12,006 bases of DNA, from the NCBI GenBank assembly GCA_937899935.1, contig CALCOW010000025.1, forward strand, positions 1-12,006. Reading direction: 5' to 3'. Origin of the DNA: an uncultured Phycisphaerae bacterium. Its GTDB lineage: Bacteria > Planctomycetota > Phycisphaerae > Phycisphaerales > SM1A02. Below, one piece after another: positions 1 through 7,491 of the stretch (positions are counted from its first letter, which is position 1; each line of letters starts with the position of its first letter). Below the pieces are notes generated by a model, which saw only the letters and a program-made list of their open reading frames with translations, did not search any database and was not told the DNA's origin. A program made the position numbers and the translations under genes.

Positions 1-373
1 ACCGGAGCGTTTGCCGGTTTGGTTCCAAGAGGGCCTTGGCCCTGCCCTTGTGGCGCTTGATGATGCTCAAAGCTCCGATGCCATTGCACGGCACCATCAA
101 GCGGTTACGGCGCTTCGAAGAGATACGCCCCTTCGTCCTATGTTGACCTTGACCTATGAAAGCAAAGAGTGGCCTGGCCCTGAAAATATAGCGAAGAGCT
201 TTGGCTACCTCACCGTACTCGCTCTCTTCCGGCTCTACCCAGAACAGACCGTCCAGTGGATCAGAGCTATGAAATTTGGTGTTCCTTGGGTCGAAGCTTT
301 GCATCAGACGCTTGGCTTAACTCCCGCCCAACTTGTCGGAGTTGTCAGCCAATACTGGCGACTCAACGACTGA
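1..373 (+). CDS. C-terminal fragment of a gluzincin (MA clan) metallopeptidase-like protein
   Basis: The reading frame is open from base 2, so the gene starts left of the window; the TTG at 11 is most likely internal. The visible part, about 124 residues, opens with PERLPVWFQEGLG. This fits the 'P-x-W-x-x-EG' motif of gluzincin-type peptidase families (peptidase MA-like, DUF1570-like), where that Glu is the third zinc ligand after an upstream HExxH. The HExxH would lie outside the window and cannot be checked. The tail also fits: an aromatic helix with SFGYLTVLALFRLYP, then a 'W-x-x-A-L-x-x-x-x-G-x-T-x-x-x-L' segment ending in a Trp-containing helix. No membrane segment is visible. The stop TGA at 371-373 lies inside the 3' end of the convergent lolD gene (11-base overlap), with no room for a terminator between them. 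The family call is inference from a short motif; the fragment could belong to another helical protein. Confidence 0.5.
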   Translation, partial: PERLPVWFQEGLGPALVALDDAQSSDAIARHHQAVTALRRDTPLRPMLTLTYESKEWPGPENIAKSFGYLTVLALFRLYPEQTVQWIRAMKFGVPWVEALHQTLGLTPAQLVGVVSQYWRLND

Positions 374-1085
374 TGTTGTGAGATTCTTTTGCCGGCTCAA
401 TGACACCATCCTCAAGCCGAACAATACGATCGGCTTGCTCTGCAATGGTCAGGTCGTGTGTGACCATCACAATGGTCAGACCTGCTCTGTGCTGGGCTTT
501 CAGAAGTTCTAGAATTTCCTCACCGGTCTGACGGTCCAGATTTCCGGTCGGTTCATCTGCTAAGAGAAGTGGAGCTTTGTTGATCAGCGCTCGGGCAATT
601 GCTACACGCTGCCTCTCACCACCCGAAAGCTCCCGAGGACGATGGGATAAACGGTGGCTCAATCCAAAGGCATCAAGTAATTCCGCACCACGATCTCGCA
701 ATTCTCCAATACGCCTTAGGTATTGAAGTCGGTTTAATCCAACCAGGCCAGGAAGTATCGTGTTTTCAAGTACAGTCAATTCTGGTAACAAGTGATAGAA
801 CTGGAAAACAAATCCCACAGATTTGTTGCGATAGTTATTGAGTGCACCTGGTCTCATTGAGCTGAGCAGACTTCCTTCATAGGAAATAGAACTTTCATTT
901 GAATCGGGGTGATCGAGTGCTCCCAAGAGATGTAGTAATGTGCTTTTGCCAGATCCCGATGCTCCCAAGATGGCAACCCACTCTGCGGCCTCTACATCTA
1001 GTGAAACACCGCGTAAGACGGGAACCTCTACCCGTCCCAGTTGGTAGGTTTTGTGCAGGTTGTGAGCTTGAATGAGCTTACTCAT
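363..1085 (-). CDS. lolD: LolD-type ABC transporter ATP-binding protein (lipoprotein release)
   Basis: Cytoplasmic ATPase of 240 residues, the usual LolD/MacB-family length. It should power a LolCE-type permease that lifts lipoproteins out of the inner membrane for transfer to the outer membrane. All nucleotide-binding motifs are visible: Walker A GASGSGKST (41-49), Q-loop Gln95 in FVFQFYHLLPELTVLEN, signature LSGGERQR (153-160), Walker B LLLADEP with Asp177/Glu178, D-loop GNLD (181-184) and switch His210 in VTHD. FQFYHLLPELTVLEN with ADEPTGNLD is characteristic of the LolD/MacB/FtsE group. The ATG at 1085-1083 sits inside the end of the upstream permease gene (ATGAGTAA, 8-base overlap), which implies translational coupling and a shared complex. 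It has no good Shine-Dalgarno of its own. The 3' end overlaps the convergent peptidase-like gene by 11 bases. LolD rather than MacB or FtsE rests on the LolE-like partner. Confidence 0.9.
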   Translation of the reverse strand: MSKLIQAHNLHKTYQLGRVEVPVLRGVSLDVEAAEWVAILGASGSGKSTLLHLLGALDHPDSNESSISYEGSLLSSMRPGALNNYRNKSVGFVFQFYHLLPELTVLENTILPGLVGLNRLQYLRRIGELRDRGAELLDAFGLSHRLSHRPRELSGGERQRVAIARALINKAPLLLADEPTGNLDRQTGEEILELLKAQHRAGLTIVMVTHDLTIAEQADRIVRLEDGVIEPAKESHNISR

Positions 1086-2970
1086 AACGCAATGCCTTTA
1101 CCGGGTCGGTATCTGCGGCTTTCGCCGCTGGAATAATGGCTCCTACCAAGCTGAACACCACCGCTCCAACCATGGTGCCAAAGGCAGACCACCAATCGAG
1201 ACTGCTTGGAATATCAGTGAAGTAATAAATGGATGGATCCCAAATGGCCACGCCTCCCATGCCGTCAAGCAGCAGGATGCCGATCGCGAGTATGGTCAGG
1301 AGCACGGTGATCATTAACCCGAGCACCAACGGTAGTAGAGAGCCTCGCCAGGATAAGACAACGGTAAGAATGAGGCTGATAGCTGCTAAGACAAAGAAAA
1401 TCCAACTTAGTATCAATGGAGGTTCTTCGAGCGCGCTATGAATACCGTTGATGTTGGTGACCACCAACCAACCGAGGCCAAGGCCGACGACCGCGCCAAC
1501 TGATCCCACAACCAGGCCGTAGCGAAGAAAAATCCAAACGATGCCAGTCCTTGAGGCGCCAACGCTGCGAAGAATCCCTATGTCACGCGTCTTTTCATAA
1601 ACGATGGCCCAAAAGATGGCCAGCACAAGCGCTGCACAAACAACATACACAATTGAAAACAGTGTTTGGATAAGTCGTCGCTCGTTTTCCACGGGACCAA
1701 TGAAACCTGCTTGTTGTTCCTCCCAGGTCATGATGTTCAATGTCAGAGAGTTCGGTGAGGGTGGCCAAACTAAAAGATCCTGCTCTTTGATCAGGCCTTC
1801 ATAAAATTTTGTGTACGCCTCTCTGACCTTCACTTGAAGCTCTTCAGGAGTCAGTCCTTGTTCAGCGCGCACCAATACCATGGTGGTTCGTGCTGGATCA
1901 ACACCGAGTTCAATATCTGGATCGAACTCGTCGACAATCGTTGCTTCATCTAGATTCATAAGATCCTGGGCCACATCGAGTGGCACCAAAACACGCGTCT
2001 CATCAATGAGGTAGACGCCAGACTGAAACTCATTGGCGACCGGAAGAATACGACTTGATGGTTCAGTAACAATGCCACCTTTTTGATCAATGGGCATTGT
2101 TGTTAATGTCACATCAAACCGCGGCATCCACCAATACCAATTGTTGTGAGGGACTGTGGTACGGTCTGAACTTCTGACATTGAGTTCTGAAACATGGAGG
2201 CCCATCACAATTCCCGGAATCGTGCCATTGTCACGTGAGATGGTGACACCATCTTCAAGAATAGCATCAGGAGTTATGAGACGTGGATCGCGTGCAAGTA
2301 TGGATTGCCAAGTTTCAGTTCCCAGGCATTCCTCCGTCAGTGTTGGCACTCTTGCTGCAGTACGGAGTATTGCTTGCCAACTTTCTAGAGAAAGCTGATT
2401 GGCAATCGCGAGGCGATCTTCAGGGGTTGCATCACGCAGTTCTGGATCTTCTTTAATAACACATAGAAGTGCGATGCGCTGATCAAGATCAAGCGCCTCA
2501 ATAATTGCAGTTGATTGTTGCGTAAACAAATCTTCAAGCAAATATTGCCAGGCCGGACTATATGCTTCTACCTGGCGCCAAACGATGGACGTTGAAAAGT
2601 CAGTGACTTGTTCAAAGGTTTCTGGTTCCACACCCCAGATTTGTACGGTACGTGTTGTCTTGCTGTCACCCTGTGGGTAGGGCATCTTAAGTAGTCCCCA
2701 ACTATCAATCACTGGAGTTGCGGCCGCAACACCACTGGTTTTTGTGAGTTCTTCAAGCAACGCTTCGTAGTGTGGAATGCCATAAATAGGATGACTGATG
2801 ACCACATCACCCATAAGCTTGCGGCCAGAGTCTCGGACCATATCGAGAAAGCCGGTCATCACGGATACGACAACAATCACCAAAGCCACGCACAGGGCGA
2901 CGGCAGCCACCGCCAGGAGAGGGATCACCCGTGAAGTGAGGTAACGGTTCGTAAGGAGGGCCTGGTACAT
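1078..2970 (-). CDS. lolE: Enlarged LolC/LolE-type (FtsX-domain) ABC permease
   Basis: Inner-membrane permease, 630 residues, partner of the overlapping lolD. LolC/LolE proteins are usually about 400 residues. TM1 spans about residues 17-42, with LTSRVIPLLAVAAVALCVAL, and is followed by a large periplasmic domain (about 43-437). The FtsX core follows: TM2 about 438-460, the cytoplasmic coupling segment YEKTRDIGILRSVGAS, TM3 about 480-504, the loop motif IWDPSIYYFTDIPSSLDW (576-593), TM4 about 596-615, and the ending AADTDPVKALRYE typical of LolC/E. Two things are odd. About 130 extra residues (roughly 115-250) sit in the periplasmic domain, helical, with three WQx[IL]L motifs. Two extra hydrophobic segments (about 519-541 and 543-569) lie between TM3 and the IWDPSIYYF loop; an even number keeps the topology. 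Only one permease gene is present, so it may act as a homodimer or with a distant partner. The start is ATG 2970 with no clear Shine-Dalgarno. Confidence 0.82.
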   Translation of the reverse strand: MYQALLTNRYLTSRVIPLLAVAAVALCVALVIVVVSVMTGFLDMVRDSGRKLMGDVVISHPIYGIPHYEALLEELTKTSGVAAATPVIDSWGLLKMPYPQGDSKTTRTVQIWGVEPETFEQVTDFSTSIVWRQVEAYSPAWQYLLEDLFTQQSTAIIEALDLDQRIALLCVIKEDPELRDATPEDRLAIANQLSLESWQAILRTAARVPTLTEECLGTETWQSILARDPRLITPDAILEDGVTISRDNGTIPGIVMGLHVSELNVRSSDRTTVPHNNWYWWMPRFDVTLTTMPIDQKGGIVTEPSSRILPVANEFQSGVYLIDETRVLVPLDVAQDLMNLDEATIVDEFDPDIELGVDPARTTMVLVRAEQGLTPEELQVKVREAYTKFYEGLIKEQDLLVWPPSPNSLTLNIMTWEEQQAGFIGPVENERRLIQTLFSIVYVVCAALVLAIFWAIVYEKTRDIGILRSVGASRTGIVWIFLRYGLVVGSVGAVVGLGLGWLVVTNINGIHSALEEPPLILSWIFFVLAAISLILTVVLSWRGSLLPLVLGLMITVLLTILAIGILLLDGMGGVAIWDPSIYYFTDIPSSLDWWSAFGTMVGAVVFSLVGAIIPAAKAADTDPVKALRYE

Positions 2971-3069
2971 AGGCGCGGTACAGACAAGCTTCAGAAGATC
3001 GAAAAAGGCAAATGAGAATCAATCATGCGGTGGCAGAGGGTAACCGTCCTGCAAGAAGGGTACAACTAC

Positions 3070-3807
3070 CTATGAATGATCAGCATGAATGATGCCAATG
3101 AGAGTCCGTGAGACGCCGATATCAGCAAGAACAATCTCACCAACCAGGTCTGTTGCGCATGGAGATATCAGGGCTGGTTTCAGTGCTATAAATGTCACGG
3201 TTATGGTTGCTTTGACACAAGCACCGTGTGTCTGCCCCGTATCACAGTCCAGGCCTGATGGAAGGTCAACAGCAATCACCGGGCAAGATGACTGATTGAT
3301 GGCATTGATTAACCTGTGAGGTATTCCCTCGACTTTTCGGTTCAGGCCAGTGCCGAATAGCGCATCGATGATGAGGTCTGAAGATGGCAAGATGGTTTGA
3401 GCATCGGCCGTATGAATCCCAATACCCATGGCGAGGCACGTTTGGTAATTGATGCCTGCTTCACTACCAGCGCTTGGTGGATTAACATGGAACAAATCAA
3501 CAACCGCGCCTGTCTCATGAAGATGTCGGGCAGCAGCATAGCCATCACCACCGTTGCTGCCATTGCCGCAGACAATCACGATGCGTGGTGATGGTTTACA
3601 ATCTAAGAGTTCAAGAGCGACTTCCGCCACATGCCTTGCTGCATTTTCCATCAAGACTGAACCAGGAATACCTAGCTTCTCAATCGCCAACTGATCGGCT
3701 CGTTGTGATGTGCGGCGGTCAAATACAGTGACGTCTGGTGGCGCAGAAGCAGATTGCGATTTGAATCCCACAATACGTATGCGAGGTCGGTCAGAGGAAG
3801 AGGCCAT
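3070..3807 (-). CDS. nnrE: NAD(P)H-hydrate epimerase, stand-alone YjeF_N domain
   Basis: Cytoplasmic repair enzyme that interconverts the R and S forms of hydrated NAD(P)H, so that the ADP/ATP-dependent dehydratase (NnrD) can restore the cofactor. The 245 residues cover only the N-terminal YjeF domain; no kinase-fold NnrD domain follows, so the dehydratase must be encoded elsewhere. Family motifs: RADQLAIEKLGIPGSVLMENAA (36-57), the phosphate/substrate loop GNGSNGGDGY (81-90), DALFGTGLNR (148-157) and AVDLPSGLDCDTG (179-191), with Asp181 as the likely catalytic/metal-site residue. The first 26 or so residues are a Ser/Arg-rich extension without family similarity. The true start could be a downstream GTG at codon 13, but ATG 3807 is the first in frame and neither has a good ribosome site. 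A 99-base gap separates it from the permease gene on the same strand; the 5' side is divergent from the glycosyltransferase gene. Confidence 0.88.
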   Translation of the reverse strand: MASSSDRPRIRIVGFKSQSASAPPDVTVFDRRTSQRADQLAIEKLGIPGSVLMENAARHVAEVALELLDCKPSPRIVIVCGNGSNGGDGYAAARHLHETGAVVDLFHVNPPSAGSEAGINYQTCLAMGIGIHTADAQTILPSSDLIIDALFGTGLNRKVEGIPHRLINAINQSSCPVIAVDLPSGLDCDTGQTHGACVKATITVTFIALKPALISPCATDLVGEIVLADIGVSRTLIGIIHADHS

Positions 3808-3905
3808 GATCGCAGTCTATCACCCAGACAGAGTGGGAGCGTCCTGACAGGTGCTCAAGGTTGAAGGAAGGTCGGTACACTTTTGGCACACATCGAGGAG
3901 CCTGA

Positions 3906-5114
3906 ATGACCACATTGCTCATTTTTCTTTGGATCGCACTGGCATGCGTGGTGGCAGCCGTGGCCTATTGGTCTTTTATCCTGTTCCGTATGTCGCGGGT
4001 CATGGGGGATCGTCCGTCAGTGCGTCGTGGTCTGGAAATCTCGATACCAAGCGACGGGCTTCCAAAGGTGAGTGTTGTTATACCTGCACACAATGAGGAG
4101 CGCGTTATTGATGAATGCGCCAAGTCAATTCGTGCTCAGAACTATGAAAATCTTGAAATTATTTTTGCGATGGATCGGTGTACAGACGGAACTGCTGAGA
4201 TACTTAAGAGACACGCCGCCGAGGATAGCCGTATACAGCTTGTTGAAATCGATTCTTGTCCAGATGACTGGGCAGGGAAATGCCATGCCGCACACCAAGG
4301 GTCGAGGCATGCGACTGGTCAATGGGTTCTCTTCACTGATGCTGACACGAGGTTTGATCCTGAATTAGTGCAATCATCAGTGTTGCTGGCGATTGAACGA
4401 GAAGCATCACTGTTGAGCTTGCTGAGTACACTCACAACTAATCATGGCTTTGAGCGTAGTGCTCAACCAGTTGCGTCAATGACGCTTCTCAAACTCTTTC
4501 CTATTGATCGTGTCAATGACCAAGGAAACGGGCGTGTCTTTGCGAATGGTCAGTTCTTGCTTTTTGAAAGGGCCTTCTACGAGCGTATTGGTGGGCATGT
4601 ACGTGTCAAAGATGCGCTTCTTGAAGATCTCGCATTTGCGGAGCGTGTTCATATTGAAGGTGGGCGAGGGGTGCTCTTGCTTGCTGATGGCATGCTTGTC
4701 TGCTCCATGTACTCGACGCTCAAGAGCTTTGAAGAAGGCTGGAAGCGGATCTTCATCGAGGCGTGTCATCGGCGTCCCTCGCGGCTTCGCAAACAAGCAT
4801 GGCGTGTGGCAGCGGTTGGTTTGTTTCTGCCATCGATCTATCTCTTGTTACTTGTCTTGGGAATTGTTGCAATCTATACGGGGGCTGCTACAGCGGGCCT
4901 CATCGCACTCGCGATGGTAGGTTTGGTGTTTGGCATCCAAGGTTGTGCCTTGACCATGATCTACAGAGCAGGGCGTGTTCCTGGTTGGTCGATGTTCCTC
5001 TATCCTTACGGAGCGTGGGTCGTTACCCGTATTTTGAGACAGGGCGCTGACGATTTGCTAACAAAACGTCCGATTCGTTGGGGTGGCCGCGAGTACATTC
5101 TTGAACCACGCTAG
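3906..5114 (+). CDS. Membrane-anchored family 2 glycosyltransferase (CruC/HpnB-like)
   Basis: 402-residue inverting GT-A enzyme anchored in the inner membrane with its catalytic domain in the cytoplasm. One N-terminal helix (about 3-27), the catalytic domain (about 53-290) and two or three C-terminal hydrophobic segments (about 301-325, 329-352, perhaps 358-375). Motifs: VSVVIPAHNEE (55-65), the nucleotide-sugar Asp90/Asp94 in AMDRCTDGT, WAGKCHAAHQG (122-132), the metal-binding DAD (145-147), NGQFLLFER, GGHVRVKDALLED with Glu240-Asp241 as the likely catalytic acidic pair, then a 'GW-x-R' helix (278-281) and a C-terminal WGGREY. The 'W-x-GK-x-x-A' motif and the 'GGH-x-x-V' plus WGGREY pattern recall glycosyltransferases that act on lipid or carotenoid acceptors (CruC, HpnB). 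The acceptor cannot be read from sequence. A clear Shine-Dalgarno GAGGAG at 3895-3900, 5 bases before the ATG, supports the start. It is followed by surE on the same strand. Confidence 0.8.
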   Translation: MTTLLIFLWIALACVVAAVAYWSFILFRMSRVMGDRPSVRRGLEISIPSDGLPKVSVVIPAHNEERVIDECAKSIRAQNYENLEIIFAMDRCTDGTAEILKRHAAEDSRIQLVEIDSCPDDWAGKCHAAHQGSRHATGQWVLFTDADTRFDPELVQSSVLLAIEREASLLSLLSTLTTNHGFERSAQPVASMTLLKLFPIDRVNDQGNGRVFANGQFLLFERAFYERIGGHVRVKDALLEDLAFAERVHIEGGRGVLLLADGMLVCSMYSTLKSFEEGWKRIFIEACHRRPSRLRKQAWRVAAVGLFLPSIYLLLLVLGIVAIYTGAATAGLIALAMVGLVFGIQGCALTMIYRAGRVPGWSMFLYPYGAWVVTRILRQGADDLLTKRPIRWGGREYILEPR

Positions 5115-5143
5115 AAACGTGCGCACATTATCAAAAGCGTGCT

Positions 5144-5147
5144 AGGA
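5144..5147 (+). promoter_or_regulatory. Ribosome binding site AGGA fixing the surE start at 5154
   Basis: AGGA lies 6 bases before ATG 5154. An in-frame GTG at 5139 would add five residues (MLGFA) before the conserved N-terminus and would place this site inside the gene. With ATG 5154, the conserved metal ligands fall at residues 8, 9 and 39, as in E. coli SurE. Confidence 0.55.
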
Positions 5148-5153
5148 TTCGCT

Positions 5154-5957
5154 ATGCGCATTCTCCTTACTAATGACGACGGTATAACGGCACCCGGAAT
5201 TTCATCTCTTTTCTCGGCTTTGTCTGGGATTGGCCAATTGGTGCCCGTGGCCCCGGCGACGGTTCAGTCCGCGACAAGTCATGGTGTTACCTACGATGCT
5301 CCACTACTGACCAGAGAGATCACTATCAATGATGAGATGACGGGCATTGCTGTGGAGGGTCGGCCAGCTGATTGCGTCAAAGTTGCACTTCAGGCGCTCT
5401 GGCCTGGGCAGTTTGGCAAGGGAACCCGTCCAGATCTCACAATTAGTGGAATGAATGCGGGTGCAAATGTTGGCATCAACATCATTTATTCGGGGACCGT
5501 GGCCGCAGCCGTTGAGTCAGCATTTCTGGGTGTTCCTTCAATCGCTGTGAGTTTACATATTGGCGATCCATCAAAGACGTGTTATGCAAGGGCAGCATTC
5601 TTTGCAAGGGCAGCGATCGATGAAGTATTAAAGCATCGAATTGACCCCCATAGTGTGATCAATATCAATATTCCTCGCACTGAATCAGAAGATATGCCAA
5701 TGCCTGAAATCAAAGTCGTTGCGATGAATACTGCTGCCGGTGTTGATCAGTACGAGCGTCGCCAAACACCCATGGGTGAATCTTACTACTGGGCCACAGG
5801 AGATGGCATGCAATTCGCTCACACTTCAATGGGCTCAGATGTTGAAGCAATTTTCGATGGTTTGATTACCGTCACACCACTCACTTACAGCCTGACGGAT
5901 CACCAGCGGATGGATACTTGGCGGGAAAGACTCGAAGCGAAGACCGCGCATCATTAG
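5154..5957 (+). CDS. surE: 5'/3'-nucleotidase SurE
   Basis: Metal-dependent nucleotidase, 267 residues from ATG 5154 (family about 250-270). It removes phosphate from nucleoside 5'- and 3'-monophosphates and is linked to stress survival. It opens with MRILLTNDDGITAPG: Asp8 and Asp9 are metal ligands, and Ser39 in VQSATSH matches the E. coli ligand Ser39. The fourth ligand is Asn101 in SGMNAGANVG (E. coli Asn92), followed by the family signature IIYSGTVAAAVESAFLGVPS. The variant 'NVGINIIYSG' replaces the more usual 'NLGDDVIYSG'. The C-terminal region keeps VININ-P and the 'TD' segment that ends with SLTDHQRMDTW. It lies 39 bases after the glycosyltransferase gene, probably in the same transcript, though no functional link is known. 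Its TAG stop overlaps the stop codon of the convergent tonB-like gene by 4 bases. Confidence 0.93.
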   Translation: MRILLTNDDGITAPGISSLFSALSGIGQLVPVAPATVQSATSHGVTYDAPLLTREITINDEMTGIAVEGRPADCVKVALQALWPGQFGKGTRPDLTISGMNAGANVGINIIYSGTVAAAVESAFLGVPSIAVSLHIGDPSKTCYARAAFFARAAIDEVLKHRIDPHSVININIPRTESEDMPMPEIKVVAMNTAAGVDQYERRQTPMGESYYWATGDGMQFAHTSMGSDVEAIFDGLITVTPLTYSLTDHQRMDTWRERLEAKTAHH

Positions 5958-7027
5958 CGCCTTCGACGTGTAAATGTGATTTGAATTCGGACGATCAGCG
6001 GATCATCTTTAGCCCGCTCCTCAAGAGCCTTTCCTTGTGCTCGCCACTTAAACACGCTCTGGCGCAGAATTTCATCAGCGCGCTTGTTGCCTGAACTTTG
6101 AATGACCCGCACATCATCTGGTCGTCCATTGGTGAGAAAGACAATCTCCACGACAGGAAACTGCCGCATGCCGAGCGTGCCGCTGACTTGCTGCAATGGT
6201 GTGAGTTGCGGTTTTGTGGTGAGAATTTTATAACCTTCCGCTTGCAAAGGGCGGCCTATTTTCCACTTCTCGATTGGCACCTTGAGGGTCGATGTCGCAT
6301 CTGACTCTCGATCGGCAGGTGTGCCTGGCTGGACTTCTTTGGCTTCCGGAGATTCAGTTTGACCTGGCGCGGCCGTCTCCTGTTTGGTTTGATTGGGCGA
6401 TGGTGTTGGCTGTTCTTTCGTCGTATCTGATGATTGCGTAGCCTCCGGCAAGGGGAGGAAAATTAAAGGTCCTGTACCGATCACAGGCGCCATCTTGAGT
6501 ACTTGGTTACCAAACTCACTGAGAGGCGCTTTCACAAGGCCTTGTGATTGCTGGGCCTCATCTTGTTCTTGCTCTGTTTCTGGTTGAGCAGGTTGGTCGG
6601 CAGTCGCCAGCTCACTACCAACGTTGGAGGTTTGCTGATCTTGTCCAGTGTCTTCTTGTCCTGGTGTGGCTGGCTGTGCAGTCATTGGCTGTGCGTTTGG
6701 AGCGCCGGCGGGGCTTGGCGTAAACGCTGCTTGTTCTACATCAGCGAGTTCAGCAAGATGTTCTTGATAAGTGTCATAGCCGATCCATACCAAAGATGAT
6801 GGGGAACCTTCATCGCCACCAAGTGGTGGCGAGGGGTTTCTTTCATTGGGGGTTTGTTCTATCTCATTAGCAATTTCGCGTGCCGATGTTGGTGGCGAAA
6901 GAATCAGAAGCACAATGGGAATCAACACAAAGAGATGAAATGCAACTGAGAGGACCAACGCAGCCCATAAACCTCCAAGAAGTCGTCGATCAGTTGTCGA
7001 GTTTACCGTTGTTGGTTGGCTCTTCAT
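5954..7027 (-). CDS. TonB-like energy transducer with long Pro/Gln-rich periplasmic linker
   Basis: 357-residue bitopic inner-membrane protein. A short cytoplasmic N-terminus ends in RR, followed by one membrane helix (about 17-43, AALVLSVAFHLFVLIPIVLL). A long periplasmic linker rich in Pro, Gln, Glu and Thr (about 44-250) leads to a TonB C-terminal-type domain (about 285-357). That domain has VVEIVFLTNGRPDDVRVIQSSGNKRADEILRQSVFKW, matching the TonB pattern 'G-x-x-x-x-V-x-V-x-x-SSG-x-x-x-x-D'. An island WIGYDTYQEHLAELADVEQA (from residue 81) looks non-random within the low-complexity linker. The start ATG 7027 overlaps the exbD stop by 4 bases (ATGA), so the two are translated together and likely interact through their membrane helices. 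The Arg-rich end (TFTRRRR) is unusual. It may serve TonB-dependent uptake or another envelope process, such as a gliding or Agl-type motor; this cannot be told from sequence. Confidence 0.75.
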   Translation of the reverse strand: MKSQPTTVNSTTDRRLLGGLWAALVLSVAFHLFVLIPIVLLILSPPTSAREIANEIEQTPNERNPSPPLGGDEGSPSSLVWIGYDTYQEHLAELADVEQAAFTPSPAGAPNAQPMTAQPATPGQEDTGQDQQTSNVGSELATADQPAQPETEQEQDEAQQSQGLVKAPLSEFGNQVLKMAPVIGTGPLIFLPLPEATQSSDTTKEQPTPSPNQTKQETAAPGQTESPEAKEVQPGTPADRESDATSTLKVPIEKWKIGRPLQAEGYKILTTKPQLTPLQQVSGTLGMRQFPVVEIVFLTNGRPDDVRVIQSSGNKRADEILRQSVFKWRAQGKALEERAKDDPLIVRIQITFTRRRR

Positions 7028-7458
7028 TGTCCTGATCCCTCAGGGACAATGGGGGCGCCCACGAGGTTAATCTCAACCCCAGCGTCCCGCAGTCGATCCC
7101 AGAGCGAAGTTAAGACCGGGCCTCGGTCAACTTCGCCTTCGCCAGCAGCCATGACAAGATAGAAACGCGTATTCGGTTCGTCTTGTTTGGCGCTGTTGAT
7201 CCGATTAATGACTTGATCAGCTTCAATCTTCTCATCATTGAAACTCAGCGTGCCATCCAGACCTAACGTAATGGTCGATGCTGGGACAGGATCAGCAGGA
7301 TCACCAGATATATATGTTTCAAGAGGCACTGGTAGCAAGTCGACTCGCACCATGAGGACAAGCGCATAAATGAAAAACGTTAACAGCAGAAAGATAACGT
7401 CGATCAAGGGCATGATCTCAATGCGAGCGTCGTAATCCGATCTTCTGATCGTTCGCAT
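7024..7458 (-). CDS. exbD: ExbD/TolR-family biopolymer transport protein
   Basis: 144-residue inner-membrane protein that, with an ExbB/TolQ/MotA-type channel, uses the proton gradient to drive a TonB-like partner. The N-terminus has the family pattern IEIMPLIDVIFLLLTFFIY, with Asp20 in the single membrane helix (17-38) matching the essential proton-path Asp25 of E. coli ExbD. A periplasmic domain follows (about 45-135), including RDAGVEINLV, which fits the usual 'aG-x-x-x-I-x-L' end. The start ATG 7458 has a good Shine-Dalgarno AGGAG (complement of 7464-7468), 5 bases upstream. It lies 33 bases after the STAS gene and overlaps the tonB-like gene by 4 bases. No ExbB/MotA-type gene is in the window, although exbB normally sits next to exbD. 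Confidence 0.88.
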   Translation of the reverse strand: MRTIRRSDYDARIEIMPLIDVIFLLLTFFIYALVLMVRVDLLPVPLETYISGDPADPVPASTITLGLDGTLSFNDEKIEADQVINRINSAKQDEPNTRFYLVMAAGEGEVDRGPVLTSLWDRLRDAGVEINLVGAPIVPEGSGQ

Positions 7459-7491
7459 GGGATCTCCTAAGACGGCGCAGTCGAAGAGCTA

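Noticed and set aside
2971..3069. Terminator or promoter in the nnrE-permease gap
   Set aside because: Contains a short T-run on the minus strand (complement of GAAAAAGG at 3001) but no preceding stem, and no -35/-10 pair of proper spacing.
3808..3905. Divergent promoters between nnrE and the glycosyltransferase gene
   Set aside because: CTGACA (3844) and TACACT (3876) are the best boxes for the plus strand but their spacing is wrong; no convincing pair on the minus strand.
4476..4796. 106-codon open frame on the minus strand opposite the glycosyltransferase gene
   Set aside because: Antisense shadow of a well-supported gene, without ribosome site or family motif.
4504..4920. 138-codon open frame on the plus strand inside the glycosyltransferase gene
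   Set aside because: Out of frame with a gene that shows complete GT2 motifs; its product has no recognisable motif and an irregular composition.
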